Shown one piece after another: positions 8,482 to 15,408 of a DNA stretch of 33,173 nucleotides. Location of the stretch: the NCBI RefSeq assembly GCF_015709515.1, contig NZ_JADNQZ010000036.1, positions 1 through 33,173 on the forward strand. The letters run 5' to 3'. The translations under genes and the position numbers were made by a program. The DNA is from Methylocystis sp. H62. Lineage in GTDB: Bacteria; Pseudomonadota; Alphaproteobacteria; Rhizobiales; Beijerinckiaceae. Numbering within the stretch: the first letter of the stretch is position 1; every line of letters begins with the position of its first letter. The notes beneath the pieces were generated by a model. The model was not told the origin of the DNA, did not search any database, and worked only from the letters and a program-made list of their open reading frames with translations.

Positions 8482-8628
8482 ATGACGCGTTTTGTTTCGT
8501 CGTCGACGTTCGTCGCCACCTTCACGACGGTTCGGATGCTCGTCCAATTGCCGATGCAAGTCGTTCGACGCATTGCCGCTTCGCCGGAGGCGTTTATCAA
8601 CGCCATAGAGCGTTTCGCGAAGCATTAG
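8482..8628 (+). CDS. small hypothetical protein (48 aa)
   Basis: The ATG at 8482 is preceded by GGAGACAGGA, a fair ribosome site, and opens a 48-codon frame, MTRFVSSSTFVATFTTVRML, with a basic, partly amphipathic C-terminus ending ERFAKH. A longer frame from 8380 exists but lacks a ribosome site. I know no family, and the length makes chance possible. Confidence 0.35.
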   Translation: MTRFVSSSTFVATFTTVRMLVQLPMQVVRRIAASPEAFINAIERFAKH

Positions 8629-8640
8629 GCTCGCCATTGG

Positions 8641-8672
8641 AGCGCTCATTCAGTCTAGCGCTCATTCAGTCT
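8641..8672. repeat. tandem 16-bp direct repeat
   Basis: AGCGCTCATTCAGTCT occurs twice back to back without mismatch, followed by ATAGTG. It lies between two small genes and is probably a replication-slippage duplication. Confidence 0.8.
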
Positions 8673-8783
8673 ATAGTGTGAAATCCAAGCGCGAGGATAC
8701 TGCGTAGAATCAGCCAGCAGCTTGATTCATCTTGCGTTCAACCCAGTTGAATTGGCCAACGTCGATTCAATCGGGAGGAAAAA

Positions 8784-8993
8784 ATGCGCAGGCTCACGCT
8801 ATTGATCATCGGGGCGAGTGTGGCTTTCACGCCCTTGGCTCAAGCGCAGCAATCGTACCCTCATGATGTTCAGTCATATGGCGGGCTCTGGCGCTATCAG
8901 AAGCGGGATTGGAGCACGCCCTGGCGGCCTCTTAGCCCCGGCGTGTGCTGGCAGTGGAGCGGTTCCGTCGGCAGCTGGGTATGGGTGTGCTGA
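8784..8993 (+). CDS. small Trp-rich exported protein (69 aa)
   Basis: The protein has a clear signal peptide (MRRLTLLIIGASVAFTPLAQA, cleavage expected after residue 21). The mature part is about 48 residues with seven Trp (LWRY, DWST, PWRP, CWQW, SWVWVC) and two Cys, one of which is the last residue. The two Cys could form a disulfide in the periplasm. GGGAGGAAAAA lies directly before the ATG, a strong ribosome site, and a good terminator follows, so it is a single-gene unit. I do not recognise the family; similar tiny exported proteins are common unknowns in Hyphomicrobiales. Confidence 0.65.
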   Translation: MRRLTLLIIGASVAFTPLAQAQQSYPHDVQSYGGLWRYQKRDWSTPWRPLSPGVCWQWSGSVGSWVWVC

Positions 8994-9020
8994 GAAACAC
9001 GCCAGTTCGTTGAAACGCAA

Positions 9021-9057
9021 GAAACGCCCCGCCGCCACTCCGCAGTCGGGGCGTTTC
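9021..9057 (+). terminator. intrinsic terminator after the Trp-rich protein gene
   Basis: An 11-bp perfect stem (GAAACGCCCCG at 9021-9031 with its complement at 9047-9057) has a 15-base loop and is followed by TATT. It lies 28 bases after the stop codon. Confidence 0.75.
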
Positions 9058-9192
9058 TATTCAAAGCTCACGGATGGAGATCGAGCGCAGTCATTTCATT
9101 GCCGCTTGCGCCTAGGTCGGGCCGCATGTCGGCCATATTGGCGTTCGCAATTCAAGGTAGAGGAACAACACCTCCATCTTTGAAGGCTGGGC

Positions 9193-9486
9193 ATGGGCTT
9201 TCCCTTGGCGTCATCATCGGTCGGACCATCGCCCCGAAAAAGTGAGAACGTCTTCCTCTCGGCGAAGGCATTTACTGCTCGGACTGACCGCCCGCTCGGC
9301 AAGTTGGTTTGCTTGGCCAGAGCGAACGGAATTTTCGCCGTCTCGGAAATATGCAAGGGACTCGCGATACTCACCATCGGCGACATGGTGATCGCGGATG
9401 GGGTCGGCGAATTCGTGTGCATTGCGGCGCTGACGATCGAGGCGTTGCCCTTCTTTCGATGGCGATCAGCGGCATACGCCAGTTGA
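9193..9486 (+). CDS. doubtful hypothetical ORF (97 aa)
   Basis: This ATG frame in the 509-base gap before the M15 peptidase gene has a plausible second half (IFAVSEICKGLAILTIGDMVIADGVGEFVCIAAL) with hydrophobic strand-like segments but no recognised domain and only a weak ribosome site (GAAGGCTGGGC). An overlapping reverse-strand frame at 9096-9422 is no better. I list it mainly to say what the gap contains. Confidence 0.25.
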   Translation: MGFPLASSSVGPSPRKSENVFLSAKAFTARTDRPLGKLVCLARANGIFAVSEICKGLAILTIGDMVIADGVGEFVCIAALTIEALPFFRWRSAAYAS

Positions 9487-9502
9487 ATATTTTAACCGCG
9501 GA

Positions 9503-10198
9503 ATGAAGACGCGGATTGGCGGGCGCATGATTTTGACAAATCGCTGCTCACGCGCCATCGGAGCGGCTGCGCTTCTGTTTTTGCTTTTTGCTGGCGCAGA
9601 AGCGCATGCGCGCGGCGCGAAGGTCACGGCTGAACCCATACCCGACGCCGTATGGGCTTACATGCAAGGAAGGTCGTGGCGCGCAGAGCTTCCATGTCCC
9701 GGACGGGACCAGCTCGTTCTCTTGAGAGTCCCTTACCTCGATTTCGACGGCAACGCGCAGACTGGCGCTCTGATCGTTGCAAGAAGCGTCGCAAACGCCG
9801 TCGCAGCTGCCTTTCAGGACATTTTCGACAGCGGGAAATTTCGAATCTATCGAATGTCGCTGATCGATGAATTCGGAGGGGATGACGCGAGGTCGATGGC
9901 GGCGAATAATACGAGCGCCTTCAATTGCCGAACCACCGATCGCGGCGCGATGTCGCGACACGCCTATGGCAAGGCGGTGGACATCAATCCCGTTCAAAAT
10001 CCCTATCGGGAAGGAAACCTCACCGAACCTGAAGCCGGGCGCGCTTACGACGAGCCCTCCGAGCGCAGGAGAGATATCGTCGGGATCATCGTTGACGGGG
10101 GCGTCGTCACCAGAGGCTTCGCGCGACGAGGCTGGCGCTGGGGCGGACATTGGAAAAGAAGCGTCGACTATCAGCACTTTTCCAATGACGGACACTGA
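9503..10198 (+). CDS. M15-family peptidase, exported (D-Ala-D-Ala carboxypeptidase/endolysin type)
   Basis: The 231-aa protein has an N-terminal hydrophobic signal (about residues 17-37, AIGAAALLFLLFAGAEAHA) and a C-terminal zinc peptidase domain. The M15 zinc motif SRHAYGKAVDINP gives His153 and Asp160, and the second part WRWGGHWKRSVDYQHF gives His225. It would cut peptide cross-links of peptidoglycan in the periplasm. The start could also be the ATG at 9530, which still leaves a full signal peptide. It is flanked by independent units and has no evident partner. Confidence 0.85.
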   Translation: MKTRIGGRMILTNRCSRAIGAAALLFLLFAGAEAHARGAKVTAEPIPDAVWAYMQGRSWRAELPCPGRDQLVLLRVPYLDFDGNAQTGALIVARSVANAVAAAFQDIFDSGKFRIYRMSLIDEFGGDDARSMAANNTSAFNCRTTDRGAMSRHAYGKAVDINPVQNPYREGNLTEPEAGRAYDEPSERRRDIVGIIVDGGVVTRGFARRGWRWGGHWKRSVDYQHFSNDGH

Positions 10199-10263
10199 GG
10201 GCGGCCCGTCGGGGCGGGGCGGGTTCGACCAATGTTGGAATTTTTTTTGCGGCCCTAAGGTCC

Positions 10264-10325
10264 AGAAAAGGTTGACAGATTTTTTCGACGAGAATCCGCT
10301 TCAGCATTGTGGCGCCGCCGCCACA
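10264..10325. repeat. dispersed intergenic repeat, copy 2 (inverted relative to copy 1)
   Basis: GAAAAGGTTGACAG-ATTTTTTCGACGAGAA (10266-10295) followed by a 7-bp hairpin (10308-10314 with 10319-10325, GTGGCG/CGCCAC) matches copy 1 at 1423-1515 read on the other strand. The block GTTGACAG-TTTTTTCGA-GAGAA is nearly identical; the hairpin sequences differ but the arrangement is kept. The surrounding 10199-10466 gap holds no gene. Confidence 0.55.
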
Positions 10326-10466
10326 GTCGGGTGGAAAGCGTGCCCGGAGGGCCGAATAGCTTCTAAATTGCTTTGACTGTGCAGGGCTGGTCGCTTTTTT
10401 TAACTGAAGCCGCCTTTGGTGCGGGGATTCGGCCCAAGCCGTTTTTAAGCTTTAGGAGAAGGCATA

Positions 10467-11216
10467 ATGAAAAAGGCGATCTTTGCCGCTTTGGCCCTCG
10501 CGCTGACGTCTGGTTCGGCTATGGCCGCTGATCTTCCGTCCTACAAGGCGCCGCCGCCACCGCCGCCTCCGCCGATCATGACCTGGACGGGCTTTTACGC
10601 CGGTCTCAACTTCGGCGTCGGCTTTTACGCCCAAAATTCATCCAACGCCTGGGGGTGGGGCGTCAACAATCACGGCGGTAGCCGGGCGGGCGTCGTCGGC
10701 GGCGCTCAAATTGGCTACAATTATCAGATCACGCCGATGTTCGTCGTCGGCGTCGAGACCGATTTCCAGGGCACCAGCATCGGCTCTGGCGCTGGCGGCA
10801 ACAGCTACGCCTGGCTCTTTGGCGTCCCTCCCGTCACCACTGCGACCCTGAACTGGTTCGGCACCGTGCGCGGCCGCGTCGGCGTCAACCTGCTGAGCCC
10901 GCAACTGCTGGTCTATGGCACAGGCGGCTTCGCTTATGGCGAGGTGAAACGCAACGGCTGGTTGAACCAGAACAGCACCGTGCAGACGGGCTGGACCGCC
11001 GGCGGCGGCGCCGAGTATATGTTCGTTGCGCTGCCGAATTGGTCGGTCAAGGCCGAGTATCTCTATACGCAGCTCAGCGGCAACAACAACAACGGCTTCA
11101 ATTTCGGCCTCAACTTGAACAACGTCAACAACCGCACGCGATTCCACACGATCCGTTTTGGCGTGAACTACCACTTCAACTTCGGCTCTTCGGCGCCGGT
11201 GTTGGCGAAATACTGA
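10467..11216 (+). CDS. Omp25/Omp31-type outer-membrane beta-barrel protein
   Basis: The 249-aa protein has a signal peptide (MKKAIFAALALALTSGSAMA, residues 1-20), then ADLPSYKAPPPPPPPP, the Pro-rich linker typical of the alphaproteobacterial Omp25/RopB family. The barrel begins WTGFYAGLNFGVGF. Repeated glycine-rich strands follow, with TVRGRVGVNL and VKAEYLYTQL, and the final strand is TIRFGVNYHFNF. The ribosome site AGGAGAAGG precedes the ATG. Such proteins are abundant structural outer-membrane proteins. It is a single-gene unit closed by a strong terminator. Confidence 0.9.
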   Translation: MKKAIFAALALALTSGSAMAADLPSYKAPPPPPPPPIMTWTGFYAGLNFGVGFYAQNSSNAWGWGVNNHGGSRAGVVGGAQIGYNYQITPMFVVGVETDFQGTSIGSGAGGNSYAWLFGVPPVTTATLNWFGTVRGRVGVNLLSPQLLVYGTGGFAYGEVKRNGWLNQNSTVQTGWTAGGGAEYMFVALPNWSVKAEYLYTQLSGNNNNGFNFGLNLNNVNNRTRFHTIRFGVNYHFNFGSSAPVLAKY

Positions 11217-11245
11217 TCGCTCGTTTCGAGCCCGGTGAATCCAGG

Positions 11246-11272
11246 AAAGCCCAGCCCTCGTGGCTGGGCTTT
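11246..11272 (+). terminator. intrinsic terminator of the Omp25-like gene
   Basis: A perfect 11-bp stem (AAAGCCCAGCC at 11246-11256, complement at 11262-11272) with a 5-base loop is followed by TCTCTT, 30 bases after the stop codon. It ends the GC-rich left part of the window; base composition shifts to AT-rich from about 11480. Confidence 0.85.
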
Positions 11273-11499
11273 TCTCTTGCTTAGCGCAGATGGGCAGGGA
11301 CGCAGCCTGACATCGGCCTGCACCGAGCAATGTTGCTGCTCCCCAGGGGCAAGGATCGCCGCCTCGCGGAGAACGGTGAAATATTCAATAATTTCGACAT
11401 ACGCTGAAACGCTCGGAAAACGGAGCGATTCCGCGCACTTTTGGGCTGGGACAAACATGATCGCAGGAGACTGTATTCACCCGTGCCGGACACGAACTG

Positions 11500-11895
11500 T
11501 TATTTACTATATTCGTGTTTTACGTCTGTCACAAGCTCAAAAGAGTGCTCAGTCGACGTAGTCCCGAGTCGCTTCTCGATAACATCAAGATTGCGTTTCT
11601 TTCCTAAGGTTACAGTATCGCCTGTAATACATTTGCCTTCCTCAACACCATATGTAGCCTCTACAAGTTTTACGGTATTGCTAACACGAACGGCAATTAC
11701 TATTTTGTAACTGCCTACACAATTATCTCTCGAGTAGCAATGTGCTTCCCCGCTTCCTGAAGGTATATTTAAGCCTTGCTTGTCGTCTTGTGATGTTGTG
11801 CCATCACGATAAAAAAAATCGCAGGCGGCCCCGATGATAACGGCATTCCATTCAGGAGGAGTGCCATTTCTAATTGTGATGTCTGCAATCGGCAT
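11500..11895 (-). CDS. unknown protein of AT-rich cassette, third gene (131 aa)
   Basis: The protein starts MPIADITIRNGTPPEWNAVI and looks mostly beta: VGSYKIVIAVRVSNTVKLVEATYGV, KCITGDTVTLGKK. It has four Cys (AACDFF, HCYSRDNCVG, KCITG), no signal peptide and no membrane helix. I do not recognise a family; the pattern of short strands could be a beta-sandwich. The start at 11895 is set by AAAAGGAGTGGAA before the ATG; the longer frame from 11964 would run into the preceding gene. It lies 16 bases after the 126-aa gene, so the two are co-transcribed. Its base composition is clearly more AT-rich than its neighbours outside the cassette. Confidence 0.65.
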   Translation of the reverse strand: MPIADITIRNGTPPEWNAVIIGAACDFFYRDGTTSQDDKQGLNIPSGSGEAHCYSRDNCVGSYKIVIAVRVSNTVKLVEATYGVEEGKCITGDTVTLGKKRNLDVIEKRLGTTSTEHSFELVTDVKHEYSK

Positions 11896-11911
11896 TTCCA
11901 CTCCTTTTGCG

Positions 11912-12292
11912 CTAAGCTGTCTCTGACGTAAGCATAAAGAATAAAGAATAAAGCACTCCCGCAACTCCCTCTACCGGCTCGTTCGCATTAAAACCACTCA
12001 CAGTTAGCGCGAGATCGTAATTTTTTCCTGTTCTTATTGAATAGGGTGGCTGTATTTTGTTGTTATACTCCGAACAATCTTCAATGTTAGCACCCACTTC
12101 GAGCTTGTCGGCTGGGTCGTCCGCCCTTGCAATTCTCATTTGAACTACATGGCTTCGACCACTACAGCCCGATGTTGTGTGGACACGATACCTTTCGAGT
12201 CGCAACGGAAATGGCGATGATATTCGACGCGCGTAATTCACAACACCGGCAGCATCAGCAACAGCGGAGAAGTTACCGTCAATCCAAGGCAT
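11912..12292 (-). CDS. unknown protein of AT-rich cassette, second gene (126 aa)
   Basis: The protein starts MPWIDGNFSAVADAAGVVNYARRIS and also looks mostly beta: LRLERYRVHTTSGCSGRSHVVQMRIARADD, NYDLALTVSGFNANEP. It ends in a hydrophobic stretch, VEGVAGVLYSLFFMLTSETA, that may be a buried strand or a membrane-inserting segment. Two Cys are present. There is no signal peptide. AGGAG lies 6 bases before the ATG. No family is recognised. It sits 60 bases after the 769-aa exported-protein gene and 16 bases before the 131-aa gene, all on one strand, so an operon is likely. Confidence 0.65.
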   Translation of the reverse strand: MPWIDGNFSAVADAAGVVNYARRISSPFPLRLERYRVHTTSGCSGRSHVVQMRIARADDPADKLEVGANIEDCSEYNNKIQPPYSIRTGKNYDLALTVSGFNANEPVEGVAGVLYSLFFMLTSETA

Positions 12293-12352
12293 GGGATACT
12301 CCTGTCTTGCCCTAAAATGCTACTTCATGACAAAGAAACCCGAGCTAAGGAT

Positions 12353-14662
12353 CTAAAAGTCGAATTGAAATCGCGACTCGGAAACCTTGCGCATGGATTC
12401 ATTACGAATTGTATCGCTCAAATCACTCTTCGCCTGGTTTATGTCACTTGCGCATAGCACAGCTAATCCCGCTCCGCCGATTGGCCCTCCAAATGCAGTT
12501 CCTATGAGAAAGCAAACCAGCGCTCCTATTTTATCGCATCCTCTGTCGTCTGCTTGCGCGTCGATACCCGCGGACAAAGCGTTATCGTAAACCTTGACCT
12601 TTCCGCCCAAGCTGGAGCCGAATACGTCAAGTTTGCCGGTTATATTAGGAGTTTGCGAATGCAGATTGACTTTCGGAGCGCACAATGTCCCACCTACGGG
12701 AGTCTTGATCGGCGCGTAAACAAGTTCCTGCTCCGCGATTGGCAGAACGAGCTTGAACGGAATTCCCGTTAGCGGGTCGATCATCCAAGACCGGTGCGAG
12801 GCTTTTAGCGCAGTTGGACCGAGCACGAGAGGCTGAGCAAGCGTGGGCGTTAAGGTGATCGATTTCACATCGATCTGGGCCTCAAATCCAAGTTCTGACT
12901 TAGAATCATGAGCGGACGGAGTTACGAACGTATACGCCCCTTCTACGGCTGTTAACTTCAATTGAGCGTCGCCGAACCCGTTATAATATCTTATTCCATC
13001 CACATCTATTTTCGTCCTAACGAAGTTTCCTCCGTCCATAGCAACTTTCGCCTCACCTCTGATAGCGCCATTCACGATTTCCGGTTCGTCACCATCTTGT
13101 CTTCGGACTTCCAACTCAAGCTGAGCACCAGCATCAAATTTCACTTTTCCGATATTTCCTCCTTCTATTCCGGAAGAAGAGGCAACCAATTTTACGCTGC
13201 CTATGGGAAATTTTTGCCCCTTTTTGTATATCAAGTCATAACCTTTGATCTCCGCTTGGGATAGCTTTGCAACCGTGGAGCGGTCGAAGTAAAGATTTTG
13301 ACCCTCTAGTGAAATTTCGAATTTGTTCACTTTGCCTGTAACGGGACTGATTGTATCAGTCGAATCAATGGCGAGTGTATCAGCCATGATTTGGCCCGTA
13401 CGCAACTGTACCGTCCCAACTTCCGCGATATTAAACTGCCCTCCAATCAGCGTCGTCGAAAATGCGTTAACCGTCCCATACACCGAAAGCTGATTCGAAG
13501 ACCAAGATACTGGTCTGCAATCAGAAGGGACCGGTTCTGGGCAGCCCAAGATCAGATTAATGTTGGTATAGCCTAAGCGTACGCTGTTACGCTCACTGAA
13601 CCACAGTTCGCCGTTTTCAAGTTGTGTGGTCAATATACCGCGCTGAATGCTTAAAGACGACTGCGCTGACGTTCCCTTATAATTAATTCCGGTGAAAGAT
13701 GCTTTTGCATAATGGATATTCAGCGTGGAGGTTTTATCTTGATTGCTCGTAAGAATTACGGAGGTTCCTTCGCCTAGCTCGCCGGACAAAGACCCTCTCT
13801 TTATATCGAAGGAGAGATCGTCCTTTTCAATCTTAACCTCCTCTGCGGTCAGCCTGCTTACAGGCTTGATTTTGAGAATAGTGTTTCCAGCAGAAATTAT
13901 CCCTTCGGTGAGCGTTACATTAAATCTCTTTAGAAGTGCCGAGCCAGATTTTGCCTCCAAGTCATAAGACAGATCATTAAAGACGGCCTCAGAATTCGGG
14001 CCGATGGCCAGCATACCATTTTTTGGCAGGATTATGCGCGATCCTTCCTCAAATGCTGCGCGGAATGCAGGGAGAGGCGTGCCATCAGGGCCAATGCTCC
14101 CATAAAAATCAACTCTGCGGATAGGAATGCCATCCTGCAATGTTGTGCAACTCGCATTGGTACAACGTTTTATCTTACCGATTGATACGAATGCAGATCC
14201 GCTGAAGAATAGCGCCGGATCCGCGGACAACCGAAGAAAGTCGTTCAATCTAGATAAAGGCTCTGATTCCCTGCAGGGACCGCTCGGGATAATGTCACTA
14301 TTGCCCCCCGTTAAGAAACCTCCCTCGCCATAGGTCAACTTTTTTATAGATATAGTAACACACTTATCCGCCACCCTTAATGTAGCAAATATTTCTCTTT
14401 CAAATTCCCATAGCGCGGATAATAATATCCGGGATCGATAATCAAACTTGAGAGTAGAAGTCATGTCGCTCGGGATCTCGATTATGAAGTCTGTCGAACC
14501 GCTTGTTGCTTTATACCATCCCTTTTTTAAACCTAACTTGGCTTGAGCATTTGCTGAACTTATCGCCGCTATCGCACTATCAATATAGTCGCTTCGCGCC
14601 CACGCCGGCGATAGGCAGGCAAGTGTAAGGAGTGCCATAATCAGTCGAAGCATAAATCGCAT
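12353..14662 (-). CDS. large exported beta-rich protein of unknown function (769 aa)
   Basis: The start at 14662 is set by TTGGAG before the ATG and by the signal peptide that follows (MRFMLRLIMALLTLACLSPAWA, cleaved near residue 22); the longer frame to 14791 is not credible. The mature protein is a long run of short alternating strands, for example LSFDIKRGSLSGELGEGTSV, LWFSERNSVRLGYTNINLIL and FNIAEVGTVQLRTGQIMADT. This is similar in style to AsmA/OstA-like envelope proteins, though I see no family motif. Near the C-terminus CDKIGALVCFLIGTAFGGPIGGAGLAVLC is a Gly-zipper hydrophobic segment, followed by a charged tail ending SRFQFDF. Cys are paired (CTNASC, CPEPVPSDC). It is the first gene of the AT-rich cassette. 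Confidence 0.75.
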   Translation of the reverse strand: MRFMLRLIMALLTLACLSPAWARSDYIDSAIAAISSANAQAKLGLKKGWYKATSGSTDFIIEIPSDMTSTLKFDYRSRILLSALWEFEREIFATLRVADKCVTISIKKLTYGEGGFLTGGNSDIIPSGPCRESEPLSRLNDFLRLSADPALFFSGSAFVSIGKIKRCTNASCTTLQDGIPIRRVDFYGSIGPDGTPLPAFRAAFEEGSRIILPKNGMLAIGPNSEAVFNDLSYDLEAKSGSALLKRFNVTLTEGIISAGNTILKIKPVSRLTAEEVKIEKDDLSFDIKRGSLSGELGEGTSVILTSNQDKTSTLNIHYAKASFTGINYKGTSAQSSLSIQRGILTTQLENGELWFSERNSVRLGYTNINLILGCPEPVPSDCRPVSWSSNQLSVYGTVNAFSTTLIGGQFNIAEVGTVQLRTGQIMADTLAIDSTDTISPVTGKVNKFEISLEGQNLYFDRSTVAKLSQAEIKGYDLIYKKGQKFPIGSVKLVASSSGIEGGNIGKVKFDAGAQLELEVRRQDGDEPEIVNGAIRGEAKVAMDGGNFVRTKIDVDGIRYYNGFGDAQLKLTAVEGAYTFVTPSAHDSKSELGFEAQIDVKSITLTPTLAQPLVLGPTALKASHRSWMIDPLTGIPFKLVLPIAEQELVYAPIKTPVGGTLCAPKVNLHSQTPNITGKLDVFGSSLGGKVKVYDNALSAGIDAQADDRGCDKIGALVCFLIGTAFGGPIGGAGLAVLCASDINQAKSDLSDTIRNESMRKVSESRFQFDF

Positions 14663-15224
14663 GATGAACTCCAAGGTAATCGAATTGTGGCAAAAAGAAG
14701 GAAACATAAACTCTGGCGATTGACAAGTGTCTGGGGCGCAGCATGCGCTTCCTGAAGATGTTAGGTCGCGTGGGTGGCTTACCCGGAGCAACTGCTCGTC
14801 TAGTGTTTCACCGAAAAGGCACCGCCAGTCGCGGATCGTGCAATGTGCCCGAGGGCATTAGCAAAATGCGAAATCGCGTCTAAGCGCCACGCGTGATGCT
14901 CTGAGATCGTCGATTGCCGTCATACTGAATCCAGCGCGTTCGCCTCTTGGTGATCGAGCCAGCTCCCGTAGCCTTCGAGCGCCATTGCGAGAAACATCGC
15001 AGTGTCTGGCTCAAACCAGGTCGGCCGATATCGACGCGAGATTTCGCCCGCAAGCCATCGTGCATATTCGGCGGTGTTCTGGGGGACGCGGCGGCCGCTC
15101 GACATGCGAACGAAAAAAGAACATGCGCCACGTCTGGTCAAGCCGGAGCGCAAGCCCGCGCTCGTTTCAGTGGCGGTTTCAGTGACCACCGAAGCGTTGA
15201 GGTTTTCTAAGCCATTGAAAACTT
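14663..15224. other. region between the AT-rich cassette and the attachment-site fragment
   Basis: Base composition returns to GC-rich here. The first part (14663-14919) must hold the promoter of the reverse-strand cassette; I see no clear -35/-10 pair. The only coding candidate is the reverse-strand frame listed at 14920-15105. Confidence 0.4.
14920..15105 (-). CDS. small hypothetical protein, uncertain start (61 aa)
   Basis: The frame reads MSSGRRVPQNTAEYARWLAG and ends GYGSWLDHQEANALDSV. Its composition is protein-like (mixed helix, several Trp and Tyr) and better than the other frames here. There is no ribosome site before the ATG at 15105; a GTG at 15189 would give 89 aa. It may be a real small gene or the end of a decayed one near the integration site. 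No family is recognised. Confidence 0.35.
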   Translation of the reverse strand: MSSGRRVPQNTAEYARWLAGEISRRYRPTWFEPDTAMFLAMALEGYGSWLDHQEANALDSV

Positions 15225-15239
15225 TGGTCGGAGTGAGAG
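15225..15239 (-). other. integration site remnant: 3' end of tRNA-Pro (att)
   Basis: Read on the minus strand this is CTCTCACTCCGACCA. From memory it matches the 3' end of alphaproteobacterial tRNA-Pro genes (end of the T-arm, 3' acceptor strand, discriminator A, CCA). The rest of the tRNA is absent: the bases before it do not make a T-loop. It lies 170 bases upstream of the integrase start, where one attachment site of a tRNA-targeting element is expected. No second copy is present in the window. Confidence 0.6.
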
Positions 15240-15370
15240 TCCGCTAAAATCATTTCTCATGACGACGCAGGACGACTTAACGACATAGAAAATACCACTG
15301 ATTTCATGCACTTTAATGGCGTCACCTGTCTATCCTTCTCTCATGCTCTCGCATACAATCGCAATCCAAA

Positions 15371-15391
15371 AGTGGGGCCATAAGTGGGGCC
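15371..15391 (+). repeat. direct repeat AGTGGGGCC before integrase (possible arm-type sites)
   Basis: AGTGGGGCC occurs at 15371-15379 and 15383-15391, between the att fragment and the integrase start. Short G-rich direct repeats of this kind are often found upstream of P4-type integrase genes and could be arm-type integrase binding sites; that role is inference. Confidence 0.35.
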
Positions 15392-15408
15392 CAAAGGGAG
15401 GCGTGCCG

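Noticed and set aside
9096-9422. Reverse-strand ORF of 108 aa
   Set aside because: No ribosome site, no domain, low-complexity Arg-rich end; overlaps the equally doubtful forward frame.
14663-14791. N-terminal extension of the large exported protein
   Set aside because: It would bury the signal peptide 43 residues inside; ATG 14662 has GGAG upstream.
15200-15300. A complete tRNA gene next to the integrase
   Set aside because: Only the last 15 bases match a tRNA 3' end; no T-loop, anticodon arm or 5' acceptor strand can be folded.
15316-15408. Longer integrase start at 15316
   Set aside because: It would translate the AGTGGGGCC repeats; the ATG at 15409 has a ribosome site and the usual family N-terminus.
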